The notes under the pieces were generated by a model. The model was given only the letters and a program-made list of their open reading frames with translations. It did no database searches and was not told the origin of the DNA. From contig JBCNJP010000027.1 in NCBI GenBank assembly GCA_039602395.1, positions 37,519,841 to 37,583,840 on the forward strand: a stretch of 64,000 nt of DNA, given 5' to 3'. How positions within the stretch are numbered: the stretch's first letter is position 1; each line of letters begins with the position of its first letter. Of the stretch, positions 32,859 through 44,970 are shown in pieces. Position numbers and translations under genes: made by a program. This DNA is from Deinandra increscens subsp. villosa (lineage: Eukaryota > Streptophyta > Magnoliopsida > Asterales > Asteraceae).

Positions 32859-35800
32859 ATGGAGAATTTGTCCGATAACTCTTTTGAAGGTATTTTTTTT
32901 TTCCGATCATAGTTTTTAAATCATATATCGATCCTTTTTTATAATGTTTATTTACTGATTGATATAGACTATCTTTAGTGCATTCGATATTCGAGTTTGT
33001 GAAGGAATGGATTGAATTCGTCTTTATACACAAATCCTATGTTTTTTCTTGTTTTAGTAAATTCAGATGTTTATGAAGGGATTCATATAGATTCCAATCG
33101 CGATTAGATATATAGAAGAATTATTGAATACTTACATATTTTCATAATCAGTAGTTAAAATTAATGTATTTTATTTTTTCAGAGTACACATTTGGTGGTG
33201 TTTTTCCATGCTTTTCGTTAATATGGTGTTTTTTTGAAAAATTTTATTATATTGATGGGTTTAGTGTTTTTAGAGTTATTTATGGTGTTTTTTAGATTTT
33301 TGCTATAATTAGAAGTCATCTTATGTTACCGTGTTTAATCGTCTGTATATTATATTTTCTTTTGTTACATTTTTTTTATATATCGTTTTGCGTTTTTACA
33401 TTGCATGTGTATTGAAGTAGTTGTTTTTTTTTTCTGGTTTGACAGATGCCTATGTCCACAAGGTTGTTGGAATTGAGGTGACTTCACCTAACTCTAGCAC
33501 AAAACATTACATACCTGATGTTCCGGAGAAGTGTAAACCGTACGAAGGAACGCTTTTCGGTTCGCTTGAGCATGCATTTAATTATTATCAGAATTATGCT
33601 AGACTTTCTGGTTTCAGTGTTCGTAAGTCTACTGTGAAGTATGATAGGTTTGGCGTTAGCACACAAAAACAGTATCTTTGTTCTCAAGAAGGTTTTAACA
33701 AAAAAAAGAAGGTTGACACACTTAATGACACTGCAAAGCAAAAAGCATCCAGAATTAGCGTATCTAAAAGAATTGGTTGCAAAGCGGAGCTATGCGTAGG
33801 TTTTGAATTTAACATGTGGTATGTTAAAAAATTTGTCGAGGAGCATAATCACCCGTTTGTCGATGAGGAGGACATGCATTTCCTTGTATCATCCAGGAAA
33901 CTGACTCATTTGCATAAACACATAATCAACAGCATGTCTAGGATGAATGTTGGCCCGGTGAGAGCTTTTAATATGATGAGAGAAATTTTAGGTGGTTTTG
34001 AAGAAGTTGGTGCGACAAGAGAAGATTTTAAGAGTTATAGGAAGAAACATAACAGTTCGATTGGTGAGTATGATGCTCAAATGGCTGTAGATCACCTAAT
34101 GAGGAAGAAAGAGTATATGCCAAACTTTTCATGCGAGTATATTACCGACGATCAAAACTGTTTAAGAGGATTGTTTTGGGCTGATGAACTAGGGAAGAAG
34201 AACTATCATATTTTTGGGGATGTGATGTCATTTGATGCAACATACCGGTCGAACAAGTAAAAAAAAAAACATTATTTTCCAATTTTTTTTTTATTTGCTG
34301 AGCATGGTGTTATTTACATGAATACCGTTTTCTAAACGAGTTATAATGTTTCTATTTTGTATAGGTACTCTATGGTGTTTGTACCGTTCACAGGGATTGA
34401 CAATCACTGTTCTAATGTAACTTTTGGGGCAGCCTTACTTGGCTCAGAGACAACAGAATCATATGTGTGGTTGTTAAAGTGTTTTCTGAAAGCATTTATT
34501 AAACAACCTCAAGTTGTTGTGACAGATCAAGACCCTGCAATGACTAAAGCAATTGAGCTGGTTTTTAAAGAATCAAGGCATCGGTTTTGTATGTGGCACA
34601 TCATGAACAAGCTGTCGATAAAGGTACGGTGCCTCATTTATTTTTTTATTTTTTTTTGGTATCAATCTAATTCATAAACAATGTTTTTTATATCTCACAA
34701 AACATGTTTTAACACATTATGAACAAGTTATGGTGTTTTTATAAAAATTGTCAGGTAGGTGTACGCTTGTGCAATTGTACAGATTTCAAGAAGGACATTT
34801 GCAATATAGTGTGGACCGATGCAATCTCACCCGAAGAATTCGACGCCAGATGGAAGGAGATTATTGTTGAGCACAAACTAGAAGACAACAATTGGTTGCA
34901 TGATATTTTTGGCAAACGCGAATCATGGATTCCTGCGTATTACAAAGATGAGCTCTTATCTGGACTGATGAGGACGACATCACGGTCTGAAAGTGAAAAT
35001 CATTTCTTTGGACAGTTGTGCAACCCAAGGTCCACATTAGTTGAGTTTCTGTCACATTATGAAACAGCTATGGAGTCACAGCGTCATACACATCGTAAGA
35101 ACGACCATGACACTCGGTTCACCATTCCCGAGTTGAAAAGTTTATGGTGGCTTGAAGCTGAAGCTGCAAAAATTTTCACGAGAACAACTTTCCTGGACAT
35201 TCAGCAAGAAATGGATATGATGAGGAAGCTGATGTGTCAAACGTACTATCCAGTCGAAGATGACTTCATGAAGTACCATATCAAAGATTGGACGCAAATG
35301 ACTTCCAAGCCGTTTGAGGTTTTTTCTTTTTGTTTTCATGCTGTTTTTTAGATAAACCTTACGTCCCATTGTTTTTGTTTCGTTTATGGTGTTTTTTCAT
35401 TTTACAGGTGATGTTTCGTCAGTCTGACATGACTATATACTGTGAATGTAGACGTTTCGAAAGTTTTGGCCTTTTTTGTAGGCATATTTTTTATGTTTTG
35501 AGGCAGATGGACATTAGGGAATTTCCCAAAAAATATGTACTTCGACGGTGGAGACGTGATGTTGTTCCTAATAGTTCTAATCGTAACGATGACACGATAT
35601 ACGTACAAGCACTTGACGACGGCGGTCGTGTTTTGATGCGCGATATAATGTATGCGAATGAATACGTTTTAAATAAGCTATCGGGCAATATGGCCGAGTT
35701 GTCTTTGTACAAGGAACATGTTCAAAGTTATATGCAAAAGGCGGACAACGTTGATTTTGTCCCACCACCCCCAGCCAAAAGAGATAGGTACGTTGTGGCT

Positions 35801-36264
35801 GTCTTCTTTGTTGTCATTTTTGTTAATAATATATCAGGTTTTTGGTGGTTTTTTATTATTATTTTTTTATAGCTCGTATTTAATAACGGTATTTTTTTAT
35901 ATGTTATGGTGTTTACAGGTTTGGTGAGTTGAATGGCACATCTCAAAATGATAGGTTGCCTATTAGGGTTCCTCTTGGGTACAAGACTAAAGGGTCTGGT
36001 TCACACAAGCGTATCAAATCTAAACAAGAAGAGGCCATAATCAAAGCTGGTAGGAAACAAAAACAGTGTCAGAACTGTCTTGAATTTGGTCATTATTCAA
36101 CTACATGCCCAGAACCTCCACAGAGGAACAAGGGAGTTGAAACTGCTAACGAGGCATCTGGTTTGTCGAAGACCAAGAAGGGTAAAGGTGCAGAAGCTCA
36201 TCCTCAGAGCAACACTGGTGGATCATCCACCCGCGTCTTGAGATCACGTGTTAACAAACAATGA
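32859..36264 (+). CDS. MULE transposase, FAR1-RELATED SEQUENCE type, six exons
   Basis: Exons 32859-32889, 33446-34256, 34365-34623, 34755-35318, 35408-35787 and 35919-36264, all with GT/AG introns, sum to 2,391 nt: an unbroken 796-aa frame. The start ATG has good context (GCCATGG) and its 31-nt exon joins in phase. FAR1 zinc-binding domain ~45-148 (Cys89, Cys122, His144, His146). MULE catalytic core: Asp274 in SFDATY, Asp335 in VVTDQDPAM, and a likely Glu446 in TTSRSESENHF. SWIM finger CECRRFESFGLFCRH (~567-581). CCHC knuckle CQNCLEFGHYSTTC (732-745). It should bind the element ends and cut and join DNA in the nucleus. Domesticated FAR1 family proteins share this layout, but position within a bounded element argues for a transposase. 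Confidence 0.85.
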
Positions 36265-37045
36265 AGTGAATTTTTCCCCCGTGTTTTTAGACAATTTCGT
36301 GGTGTTTCGTTTAGATACAATGTTTTTTGGGGTTTTTGACATGTTGGGTATTAAAATAAACTTAATGGCGTTATTTGCAATTTAAAATTTGATCATATTA
36401 TTTATTACTACATTTGATGTGATGTTTTTTTAGGCAGATCATGATATATACTTATCATGTTGATGTGATGTTTTTTTTAGGCAGATCATGATATCTAGTG
36501 ACATTTTTGTTTGGTCATTTTTTTGCATGTAAGTGAAATCTTATGTACAAGATTTTTTGTATTTTTTTTTGTGTCTCAATGGCGTTTTTTTAACGTTTAT
36601 ATACTTTCTCATCATATAGAAAGATTATACAACGTATTTTAATGATATGCACATTCATCCAATACCATTTTTTTTTACAATTTAAATGTTGTTCATATTC
36701 TTTATTACTTCATGTTTAATACTAAAGTTTATTCCGATGCGAATTATTTTTAAAGCAGATCATGATATCATCTGACATTTTTATTTTTTTAGTTATTGTT
36801 TACATGTAAGTGAAGTCTTTTTTTAGTTAATGGCGTTATTCAACGTTTATATACTTTTTCATCATAGAGAACGATTACACAACGATTTTTCAATGATATA
36901 CATGCATTCAAAATTGTCTGAAACATACTTCCAAAAAAAAAAAAAGGAAATACAATGTTTCAGATTCTTTCTAACCAAAACTTAGTTAATAATAACATAA
37001 ACATACTAATAATAATAATAATATTATTAATATCAAATAAACAAC
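36265..37045. other. Spacer inside the MULE
   Basis: AT-rich with no exon. It contains two near-repeats of GATGTTTTTTTAGGCAGATC then ATGATAT (about 36418-36450 and 36461-36495), a third weaker copy near 36755-36770, and variants of the ATGGYGTT motif that is frequent across the element. It probably holds the 3' end of the transposase gene and that of the convergent small gene. Confidence 0.5.
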
Positions 37046-37387
37046 CTAACCGTCCAACTTCTCCACTAGTTCCAAAACCGCCATCTCCTTCTTCTTCTGT
37101 ATTGACTCCTCCAACTTTACTGCCTCCTGCAACAAAGTGTTAATTTCATCATCCAGTTCTTCCTGCTTCTTCAGGTACGAGATTGTTGCCTTTTGACGAG
37201 ATGTTTCGGGGAGTATCATAGCATTCAGCCTCAATCTGGCGTCCGTAACCTCGTTCATGCCCGCAAGAACATGTAGTTTGATAAGTTCTGAACGCAATTG
37301 ACGATGGAAATTGAAGACTTGGGTGTTGTGGTGCTTAACCACCATCTCTTTCACTTCGGTTGCCGACGATGAGGACGGGGACGCCAT
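37046..37387 (-). CDS. Small coiled-coil protein of the MULE, function unknown
   Basis: A single-exon 113-aa frame starting MASPSSSSATEVKEM. The rest is predicted helical, with heptad-like charged stretches such as KKQEELDDEINTLLQEAVKL and EESIQKKKEMAVLELVEKL, so a coiled coil is likely. No zinc, catalytic or membrane motif is visible. It is divergent from the small gene at 37773, with 385 bp between the two ATGs, and convergent with the transposase gene. Both small proteins start MAS followed by a Ser run. Mutator-family VANDAL elements in Arabidopsis carry accessory genes including an anti-silencing factor; whether this one has any such role is only speculation. Confidence 0.55.
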   Translation of the reverse strand: MASPSSSSATEVKEMVVKHHNTQVFNFHRQLRSELIKLHVLAGMNEVTDARLRLNAMILPETSRQKATISYLKKQEELDDEINTLLQEAVKLEESIQKKKEMAVLELVEKLDG

Positions 37388-37772
37388 TGTTTTTTTGGTC
37401 TATTTTATATGTAATTTTCTGGTTTCGGAAGTGCTTATGGCGTTTATAGAGCCTTCAATATATAACCAGGAGTGTGTCTTTAACGGGGCAATTAATACGG
37501 CGATGTGATAGCGCGGTAAAAGAGGCGGGTAACTGTTCACTTTCCGTCAGTGGCGTCATCATGCGCGTCCTTATGACAACTGTCAACTTTTAATTAAGTT
37601 GATTATTTGATATAATTATTATTCTTTTTTTTCTATTTTGGCGGTTGATGGTCTGTTTTCGTACTCTTTTTTCGAGCCCCAATATGCCTATATAAAGAGC
37701 ACTAGGGTTAGCCTTTTCATCACATCGCCTCCAACCCACCCCAAAAATTTATATTTTACTATATTTTTATCG
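37388..37772. promoter_or_regulatory. Shared divergent promoter region
   Basis: A 385-bp interval between divergent ATGs. A strong TATA box (CTATATAAAG, 37688-37697) lies ~76 bp before the rightward ATG at 37773. On the other strand, CTATAAACGCC (complement near 37437-37450) and a TTATATATTG block are possible leftward TATA elements. The frame upstream of 37773 is open to 37638 but contains the TATA box, so the inner ATG is preferred. Confidence 0.5.
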
Positions 37773-38090
37773 ATGGCGTCTTCATCATCTAAAGATCCCG
37801 CAAAGATAGATATATTTGACATTGTTTTAGATATGTACAAGGTCGACGAAGATATGTTTGATAGTCTTTTATCCTTGAAAGATCTTCTCGCAGCGTCATA
37901 TGTATCCCGCAACGAAGTCAAAGGGGTTTTGGCTGACCTTCCTTCAAGCAGTGTCAGGAACCTTGCTATAGAGCACAAAATTAATGAGAAGATTCAAGAT
38001 CAGCAGCTTCTAGATCTTCTCTCGAAGATAATGAAGCGAATCATTGCATCGGAGAAATTGAAGATGGAGTTCATGAAGTCTCTGGTTTAG
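37773..38090 (+). CDS. Small helical protein of the MULE, function unknown
   Basis: A single-exon frame of 105 aa from an ATG in good context (CGATGGCG), beginning MASSSSKDPAKIDIFDIVLD. It is predicted mostly helical and acidic in the first half (DMYKVDEDMFDSLLSLKDLL), then RNLAIEHKINEKIQDQQLLD and LLSKIMKRIIASEKL, with a basic C-terminus. No family recognised. TATA at 37688 upstream. 38091-38539 downstream is AT-rich and separates it from the convergent Ulp1 gene. Confidence 0.55.
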   Translation: MASSSSKDPAKIDIFDIVLDMYKVDEDMFDSLLSLKDLLAASYVSRNEVKGVLADLPSSSVRNLAIEHKINEKIQDQQLLDLLSKIMKRIIASEKLKMEFMKSLV

Positions 38091-38539
38091 GAGTGTTTTT
38101 TATGTTTTATATGTTATATGTCTTTTCTGTTATGATGTTTTATCTATCTATATATGTATGATGTTTTTTAAATATTAGCAATGAAAAGCTTTATCTTATT
38201 AATTTATAATTTAGTTTCGACTACGATTTGTTTTTAGATTTGTTGTACAGGTAATTATTAGATTCCCTTACAGGTAATCAGTTTGGTTTATTTTTTTTTA
38301 TTCATTTTTAGCAATTAAAATTTTATATTGGGTTGGATTAATTTATTTATTTTATTTGTATTCTTTTTCCAAGTAACAATAATAAACAACTAGTTTAAGG
38401 TCGATATAAAAGTTTGAACATAACTTAAAATAGTTCAAACAAGTCTAACAAAGTAATTTGACCATAAATAAATAAACAAAACAGGATGCTCTTCAAAGAC
38501 TATGGTGTTTTACATGCTCACCATTTTCTAAATTAAGTT

Positions 38540-41500
38540 TCATGCAATATACTCTGAAGTCCTAGCCTCGATTTTTTCATTAGCTACTTCGTGCAACCCA
38601 CGTTTGACATCCGTAGGTAACCTCAAATATTTCTTCATATCATTGATCACATCCTCTTTGTGTCTGTTTGCCGGGTGCAAAAGCATCTTTGCGGTGTATT
38701 TTATCCTTAGCCTATTCAGCTGTCTTTGTTGCGATTCGCCCTCTTCAGACAACCCACAATCCCAACCTTCCACACCTGTACCAAAGTACGTTTCCAGGTG
38801 CCGCATGACAAAGACCCCACAATCTATCACATTCAATGTCGTACGCCATTTCATCTCTAATCTAACAACCTTTGCATTCTTAATATTACTTCCACTTGGA
38901 TGATCCATACTTATCAAGTATGCTGAGAATGCGTCCCTCTGTCACATAAAACATCATATTTTTAATTTTTTTTACACATACATACACGAATAATTGACTG
39001 TTTTGAAGACTTTACCAATTTTTCAGGCCACAACTCGTATTTATCTGCTACTGGCATGCATGGCTGTTTTGCACTGTTGTCAATCAAATCAACGGTGTTT
39101 TTATCCAGATTGAAACTCACTATGTAATAGTGGTTACCCTTAATCACAGGCATCATGACCAAATTGTATTCTTCGATGCCATTCGACTCAACGTCTTCTA
39201 AAACCCGTGTCATATGATACTTGAATTGCTCGTTACGCTCCCCTTCCGGTTTCAGGAAATGATCTCTATGCTGTAGTATTTATATTTTTGTTGGTAATTT
39301 TAGTTGGTAACAAAACAGTAAAAAAAAAATTAATTTTTATTATTTATTTCAACTACATATGACGTTTTTTAAAGTGGTACTTACAATCATAATCTCAGTG
39401 CAGAACAGTCTCTTCATTGGTTGATCAACCTTGAACTTTTCCTCAAAATTCAGAATCTGTGCCCATGTCTGTATATTGTTGTTATGTACATAATGACCAG
39501 GTTTCATGCTCTCAAACACCACCCTCCACACCATAGATCTCCCCGGCATTGAGAACAATACATCCCTGAAGTTTTATTTTTAAAAATAAAAATAAAAACC
39601 AAATAACATAAGAAAACAACATAAGATTCAGTGTGTTCAAATGTTTTCTGTTAAATTTCATGGTGTTTTTCACTTACATTTCTCCGCCATGCGCCGAGTA
39701 TATGCAGTTCACAAGATTTTTCTCGATAGTTGTTGCTGGTTCTTCTATATTTACATCTTCATTTACATATGGCGTTGTTACCGCCTCCAGTAGTGCCTGC
39801 TTACGTTTCGATACTTTATCCTCACATACATCACTACCTTCTCGTTCTGTCTCAACAGATGCCTCTGCACCTTTATCAACTGTTGGTGTGTTTTCTTTTT
39901 CTGGTGCTTTTAGAAAACTGCTTGTTTTTATCAACATATCAACATCTGGTGTAGGCGATTTTGCCCTACGTGTTTTTTCAATCGATTCTTTCTCAAGTCT
40001 ATCAATTTCATCTAAATAACTTTGACTGTATTGTGTTTTGGTTGGTGTCAGCTGTACATGTCTTTTATCAGAAGCCTCACAAGGTGTGGCGTCAAACACT
40101 GCTTTACCAGGTGTAGTACCAAACATCGTTTTAGCCGGTGTGCTGTCAAATAATGGTGTTGATGGTAATGGTGCTGCTGGTGTGACATCAAACACTGGTT
40201 TTGCTGGCACGGTGTCAAATAACGTGTTGAACGTCTTACCCACATGTGGTGTTAGTACATCAACACCCAAATCAAAAGAAGGGCTGCTCAATTGGATTTT
40301 TTCAGAATTTTCATTTGCTCCCTGCCCTTCCTTTTCAGCCTCATCAAATCTTTTATCAATCGAAGACAAGTGAGAGCCGCTTATCTGTGTTTCTTTGCCG
40401 GTGGATACAGGAGTTTCAAGCTTGATAATCACTCTAAACATCTCCTTCTCTGCCCCATCATCCATGTCTTTTTTTTCTTTTTATGATGTATTTGAATATT
40501 TTATCATCAATTTTCCATCTTGCAACCTCACTCTCATCCCAAACCTCGTATTTTTTGCCGGTTGCTTCACTTTCATCCATCGCGGCACAGTTTGGCGTCT
40601 CCTTCTTTGTGCCATTTTGCACATCATCACACATTCCTGCATCATCACCAACCAGCTTCTTACATGTATCAGTAATCAAATGGTTCCATTCATCCACCTT
40701 GGCCCGAATGGCCATGTTTACGGGATATCTTTTAAGAGCATGTTCAAACAGTGTTGAAACACTCTTGAAACAATTTGTAAACTCTTCCATCCCATCCGTC
40801 ATCTGCGTAATCAATACCTGCATGGAATTCCATAAAACATAACATATTTTGTTTTTTTTGTGGTGTTTTATTTTGTTTCTCTGCTCAAAATTAATTCAAG
40901 TCACATTTATTCATCAAAACAAAAACAAAAAAAAAAAAAAACTACATTACAAATATAATTTAACAAAAAAAAAACTTACATCAGTCAGATCAGGATCAAC
41001 TTGGTGTTCGCAAAAATCCTGTTTTAGCAAAATCTCATCATCATCAGATTCTACTCCATTGGATTCATTTTCTTGTACCTTATGACCGGCAACACCATCT
41101 CTTTCACTCAATTGTTTTTCACATGAATCTTCTTCATCTTTATTATATTCACCTGGAATTTGTGGTGTTAGTATTGGCATTTTCAAATGATTCCCAGATG
41201 GTGACACATCACAACATGAAATAAATCTCGTAAAATCTTCACTGTCTTTCCATAATCTTATTATTTCAGCTTCCTGTATTGGATCATTGTACATACCAGG
41301 TGTATACAGATCATCCACATTTTCGTATCTTGCAGTATCTTGGGTTGTGATGACTTCAGTCGGTCTGTGATCAGGTTCAAAGTACGCAGCTGTGCTGCTT
41401 TTAATTTCACCATCGGCAGCTGGTATTTTTTCATTGGGCTCGGCTTCCTCATTTAAGACTTCATCAACAATGTTGATATTCACACGTCCCAACTCTTTTT

Positions 41501-43592
41501 CCACACCACTGCAATTTGTGTTCTTATTATCTGCATCCTCCCCAACCCTTATATTTTCATGCTCTTCAACAACCTCGGTCATAATTTCCTCGGTTATATC
41601 GTTCTTCAAAGCTTCTCCTTCTTGTTCTTTAGTATTTGCCGAGGTTGTGGTTCTTTTCATACTGATTGGTCCTCTCCTTTCCAGAGCTTTAAATAACCAA
41701 TTTTCACACCTAACAAGCTGGTTCCTGTTGATGTAACGTATGTAGTCGTCCACTTCACCAGACCTTGATTTCTGGTGTGTGTCGTACACCATTGCCATCT
41801 GTGTTTTTTTCATCAAAACAAGGCAGAAGTTAGTTCATGTTAGTTTTCTAATAATATGCAAGTAGTAGTTTGTATTTTTTATTGTGTAGTCATGTGGTGT
41901 TTTCATTACCGCTAGGATCAACAGGGATCCATTGAAACGTGATTCCGGTTTATCGGACCTCCACTTCGACCTTGTTATCTTTAGGCAGTATATTAGGTAA
42001 TCACACCAACTTAGTTGACTGATATTCACATTTGGTGTTATTGCATGCAAAAAACCCTGGTTAACAGTACTGTTATCGTCTGTTCTCCCAATCACCGTCA
42101 TGACTGCCACCAAGAAATTCAACAGAAACAATCGACCACTGTCTTGTCTTTTCTTAATTCTTTCAAAAAAGCCTAGTACATATGGCCTAGACACCCACAA
42201 ATCCATTTTGAATTGGCCTTTCCATTCAGCGACTACAGGGATCTTGATACTAGTCCTCTTTTCAATGATCTTCGTCCTCCCAACAGGCACTCCTAGTAAC
42301 TTATTAACCAGCTGTGGTGTTATTTCAATACTTCTGTGCCCCAAGCACAACATACTCGTTTCTTCATTATAGTTTCGTAACAACCAATAACCTAATGCGG
42401 TTGGTATTGAATGTATTTGAACACCTAACAAGCTACCGAATCCAATTGCATGAACTGCCTTCCGCTGATTTTCGTTGAAAGTAGCAAACCATTCAGTCAA
42501 ATTTGCTGGTGATAACCTTGATTTAATCCTAGTTCCTTCGAACAGATGGTAGTTGTGCTGCATTGTAGCAACAGGTGCTATGACTACTGTAGCAGTTGTA
42601 TCATCTTTCTTCATCACACTTCGTCTTTTTGCTACAAAATCAGAGTCATCACTTTCATTATCACTCATTCCCTTTATAACTTTTAGATTCGATTTCCGTT
42701 TACTCGCTCTTTTGTTACGAACAAATACACCGTCGTCAGACGAACTACAACCTTCAAAGTCTGCAGTTTACCAGCTTTTTTGTTACTTAATTATGGTGTC
42801 AAAACATGTACATGTAGAGTTCACAATGCAGCAATCAAAGTCATGACTATTTTTTTGTAACTTTCGTACCTGATTCGCACATATCCAGAACAATTGGTGT
42901 ATCCGGTGTGTTTGTGTAGCGAGATGAAGTTTTGTTCGCTATACGAGAGCTCTTACGCTTGCCTTTCCCTATTTTGAGGTATAAACAATTAAATACAAAG
43001 AAGAAGAAACAATCCCATCACCATAAAAACACCATATTCAATATATCCCAATTAAGGTATGCACACCAAGATACTAACTTATATCAAATTGCTTTGAATA
43101 ATGATACTCTCAACATCACTGTTAAACCACCACACTACAGTGTATGACACTTGTGTTTTTAAACAGGTTAATCATGTGTTCCATGTATAATAGCCCTAAC
43201 AACCAAATATTAGATCTAAACATCTTCTAAATAACAAACGTATTACCACTAATCTGTTATGGAACCTCCCAATCATGCCCGTCAATCAGAACCGTTAGGT
43301 CTAGGGTTTCAATAGCACCATTGTTGAGTAAAGTTCTTATAAAATAATAAACACCACAATTAGTATATATAAACAAGAAACAGACATAATACACCTTTGA
43401 CAGCGATTAATTTCTTCCTTCCCTGCGTCCCAACACTCAATGGTTCATCGTTTTCCTCTTTTATTTTCCCTGGAAGATAAAAAATCAAGCAGAAATTTAA
43501 CGCCAAGAAATATACATTTTCCAGTGAAATTTGATCATCAATGTAGCAACAAAATTCGACTTACTTTCGTATTTTTTGTGTATTTCCGCCAT
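38540..43592 (-). pseudogene. Ulp1-type (C48) protease gene of the MULE, nine exons, one frameshift
   Basis: Minus-strand exons 43592-43565, 43469-43395, 42968-42870, 42760-41910, 41798-40980, 40817-39678, 39565-39385, 39270-39016 and 38938-38540 have consistent GT/AG sites and phases. They would encode ~1,280 aa but for one extra base in an A8 run at about 40470. Layout: basic/NLS-like start (KGKRKSSR), a conserved region (RLSPANLTEWFATF ... ITPQLVNKLLGVPVG) typical of plant transposon Ulp1 proteins, an acidic linker, TPAK/F repeats, then a C-terminal SUMO-protease-like fold. Its triad is His (GNHYYIV), Asp (DLIDNS) and Cys (VIDCGVFVM), roughly residues 1111, 1128 and 1189. The usual oxyanion Gln is not obvious. 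The frameshift could be real or a homopolymer sequencing error. Confidence 0.75.
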
Positions 43593-43909
43593 CGATGTTT
43601 TGATTATAATGATTTTCCGTCAACTGATTTCGTGGAATCTTTTGCGTATATGGAGAGCTGATTTTTCGCTTCAGCGGTTAGTGCCTGCGAGTTTGAATTT
43701 CGTTTTTTAAAGATTATTAAAAAATATAATACGCCATTTGACTATTTTGCCCTTCATGACGCTCGTTTCCAAATCTGCGCGCATAAAATCAAATTAATGT
43801 TACACATTACACCCTTGTTTTATCCCAGCCGTAGATTAAACTGATCCGACGCCCCAGGTGCGTCCGCATCGGATGTAGCCTTTTAGATGGATGTAGCCTA
43901 ACTCCACTC

Positions 43910-43921
43910 TATATATATATA
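43910..43921. repeat. Short (TA)6
   Basis: TA run of 12 bp between the MULE right end and the family B left end. Confidence 0.9.
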
Positions 43922-44970
43922 GGATGGGGAATTAATATTAACCTTCCTTTATGTAATAACCAATTAACCAAATCTTATAAGTTTTAGAATTTGATCCAAC
44001 ACCGTATCAAAGATCATGTATTTGTGGCTGGAATTGAATCAGGGGTAAGAAGGTAAAAGTCCTTACCCTATTTCTCATTCTCTTATCTTTCATTTTCACA
44101 CAGTATCCATCATCGTCTCTCTCTTTCCTCCATAACTTATTCAGAGAATAAACTGAAGCTCAAAATTTACATTTCAACACCGACCGTGCCAACCGGTTAC
44201 CGCCGCTGCAAACCGGAATCATTCAAACGTTGCTGCCGACCGTGTGCACTGGTAGCCGCCGCTGCACCGGTGTGCACCGGAATCGTTTTCTCCCCTATCG
44301 GTCCTCCTAAACGCTGTAGTAAACATCGCAGGAGCCGATTCGAAACGGGTTAAACATCGATCCTTCTAAACGCCGCCGCCGACCCTTGTGCACCGGTTGC
44401 CGCCGCCGACCCCTGTGCACCTGGTTGCCGCCACACCTGATGAGGAGTTCGGATCCAGATTTGTTAGTAATCAAGGTTCGTGTTTTCTGATTCGCAGTGA
44501 AAACCCCATCGAAGATTTGTGAAATTGAAATTTGGCTTATTTTTTTAACCGATTTGGTTCAATGGGTTGACAAATTGAGATTTGGTTCCATCTGTTCATC
44601 ATCTTACTTTTAAGATTTGTGAAATTGAATTTTGGCTTATATATTAACCGATTTGGTTTAATGGGTTGACAAATTCTCCATCAAAGAGTTCAGTTGGGTT
44701 TTCTGAACATATATTTAAGATTTGTTTTTATTAATTGGTAACCTTCAACAAAACAGGTGAGAATAACGACTTCGATGATTAGATAGGAGTGTTTGGATTC
44801 ATTAGTGTTACCGAGCATTTTGTTCATTTGTTAATAGTTATGAAGGGGTTGTAGATTTGTATGGATGATTTGTAGTTTGTAATCCGTGTATATTTACTTG
44901 TACATTTTTTTATGAATCTTGATACCACAGGTGTTACGGATCATCACACCACTGCTTATGGTGTTAGTAT

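Larger units (their letters stand above)
32534..43909. mobile_element. Mutator-like element with FAR1-type transposase and Ulp1 gene
   Basis: An 11,376-bp unit between two TA runs. The ends form a short imperfect inverted repeat, 15 of 21 matching (GAGTTGGGGTAAATTACATC-C and GAGTGGAGTTAGGCTACATC-C). It encodes, left to right: a spliced transposase gene (+), a small gene (-), a small gene (+), and a nine-exon Ulp1-protease gene (-). Mutator-like elements with added Ulp1-type protease genes are known in plants. Here the transposase has an FHY3/FAR1 layout and the insertion site is a microsatellite, not a clear 9-bp duplication. TA-rich duplications would be hidden in the flanking run. Confidence 0.75.

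Noticed and set aside
33484..33741. Antisense frames inside the transposase exons
   Set aside because: Shadows of the real spliced gene, whose phases and motifs are clear.
39633..40373. Plus-strand frames of 74-128 codons opposite the Ulp1 gene
   Set aside because: The minus strand has consistent exons and catalytic motifs; these are mirror frames of biased coding sequence.
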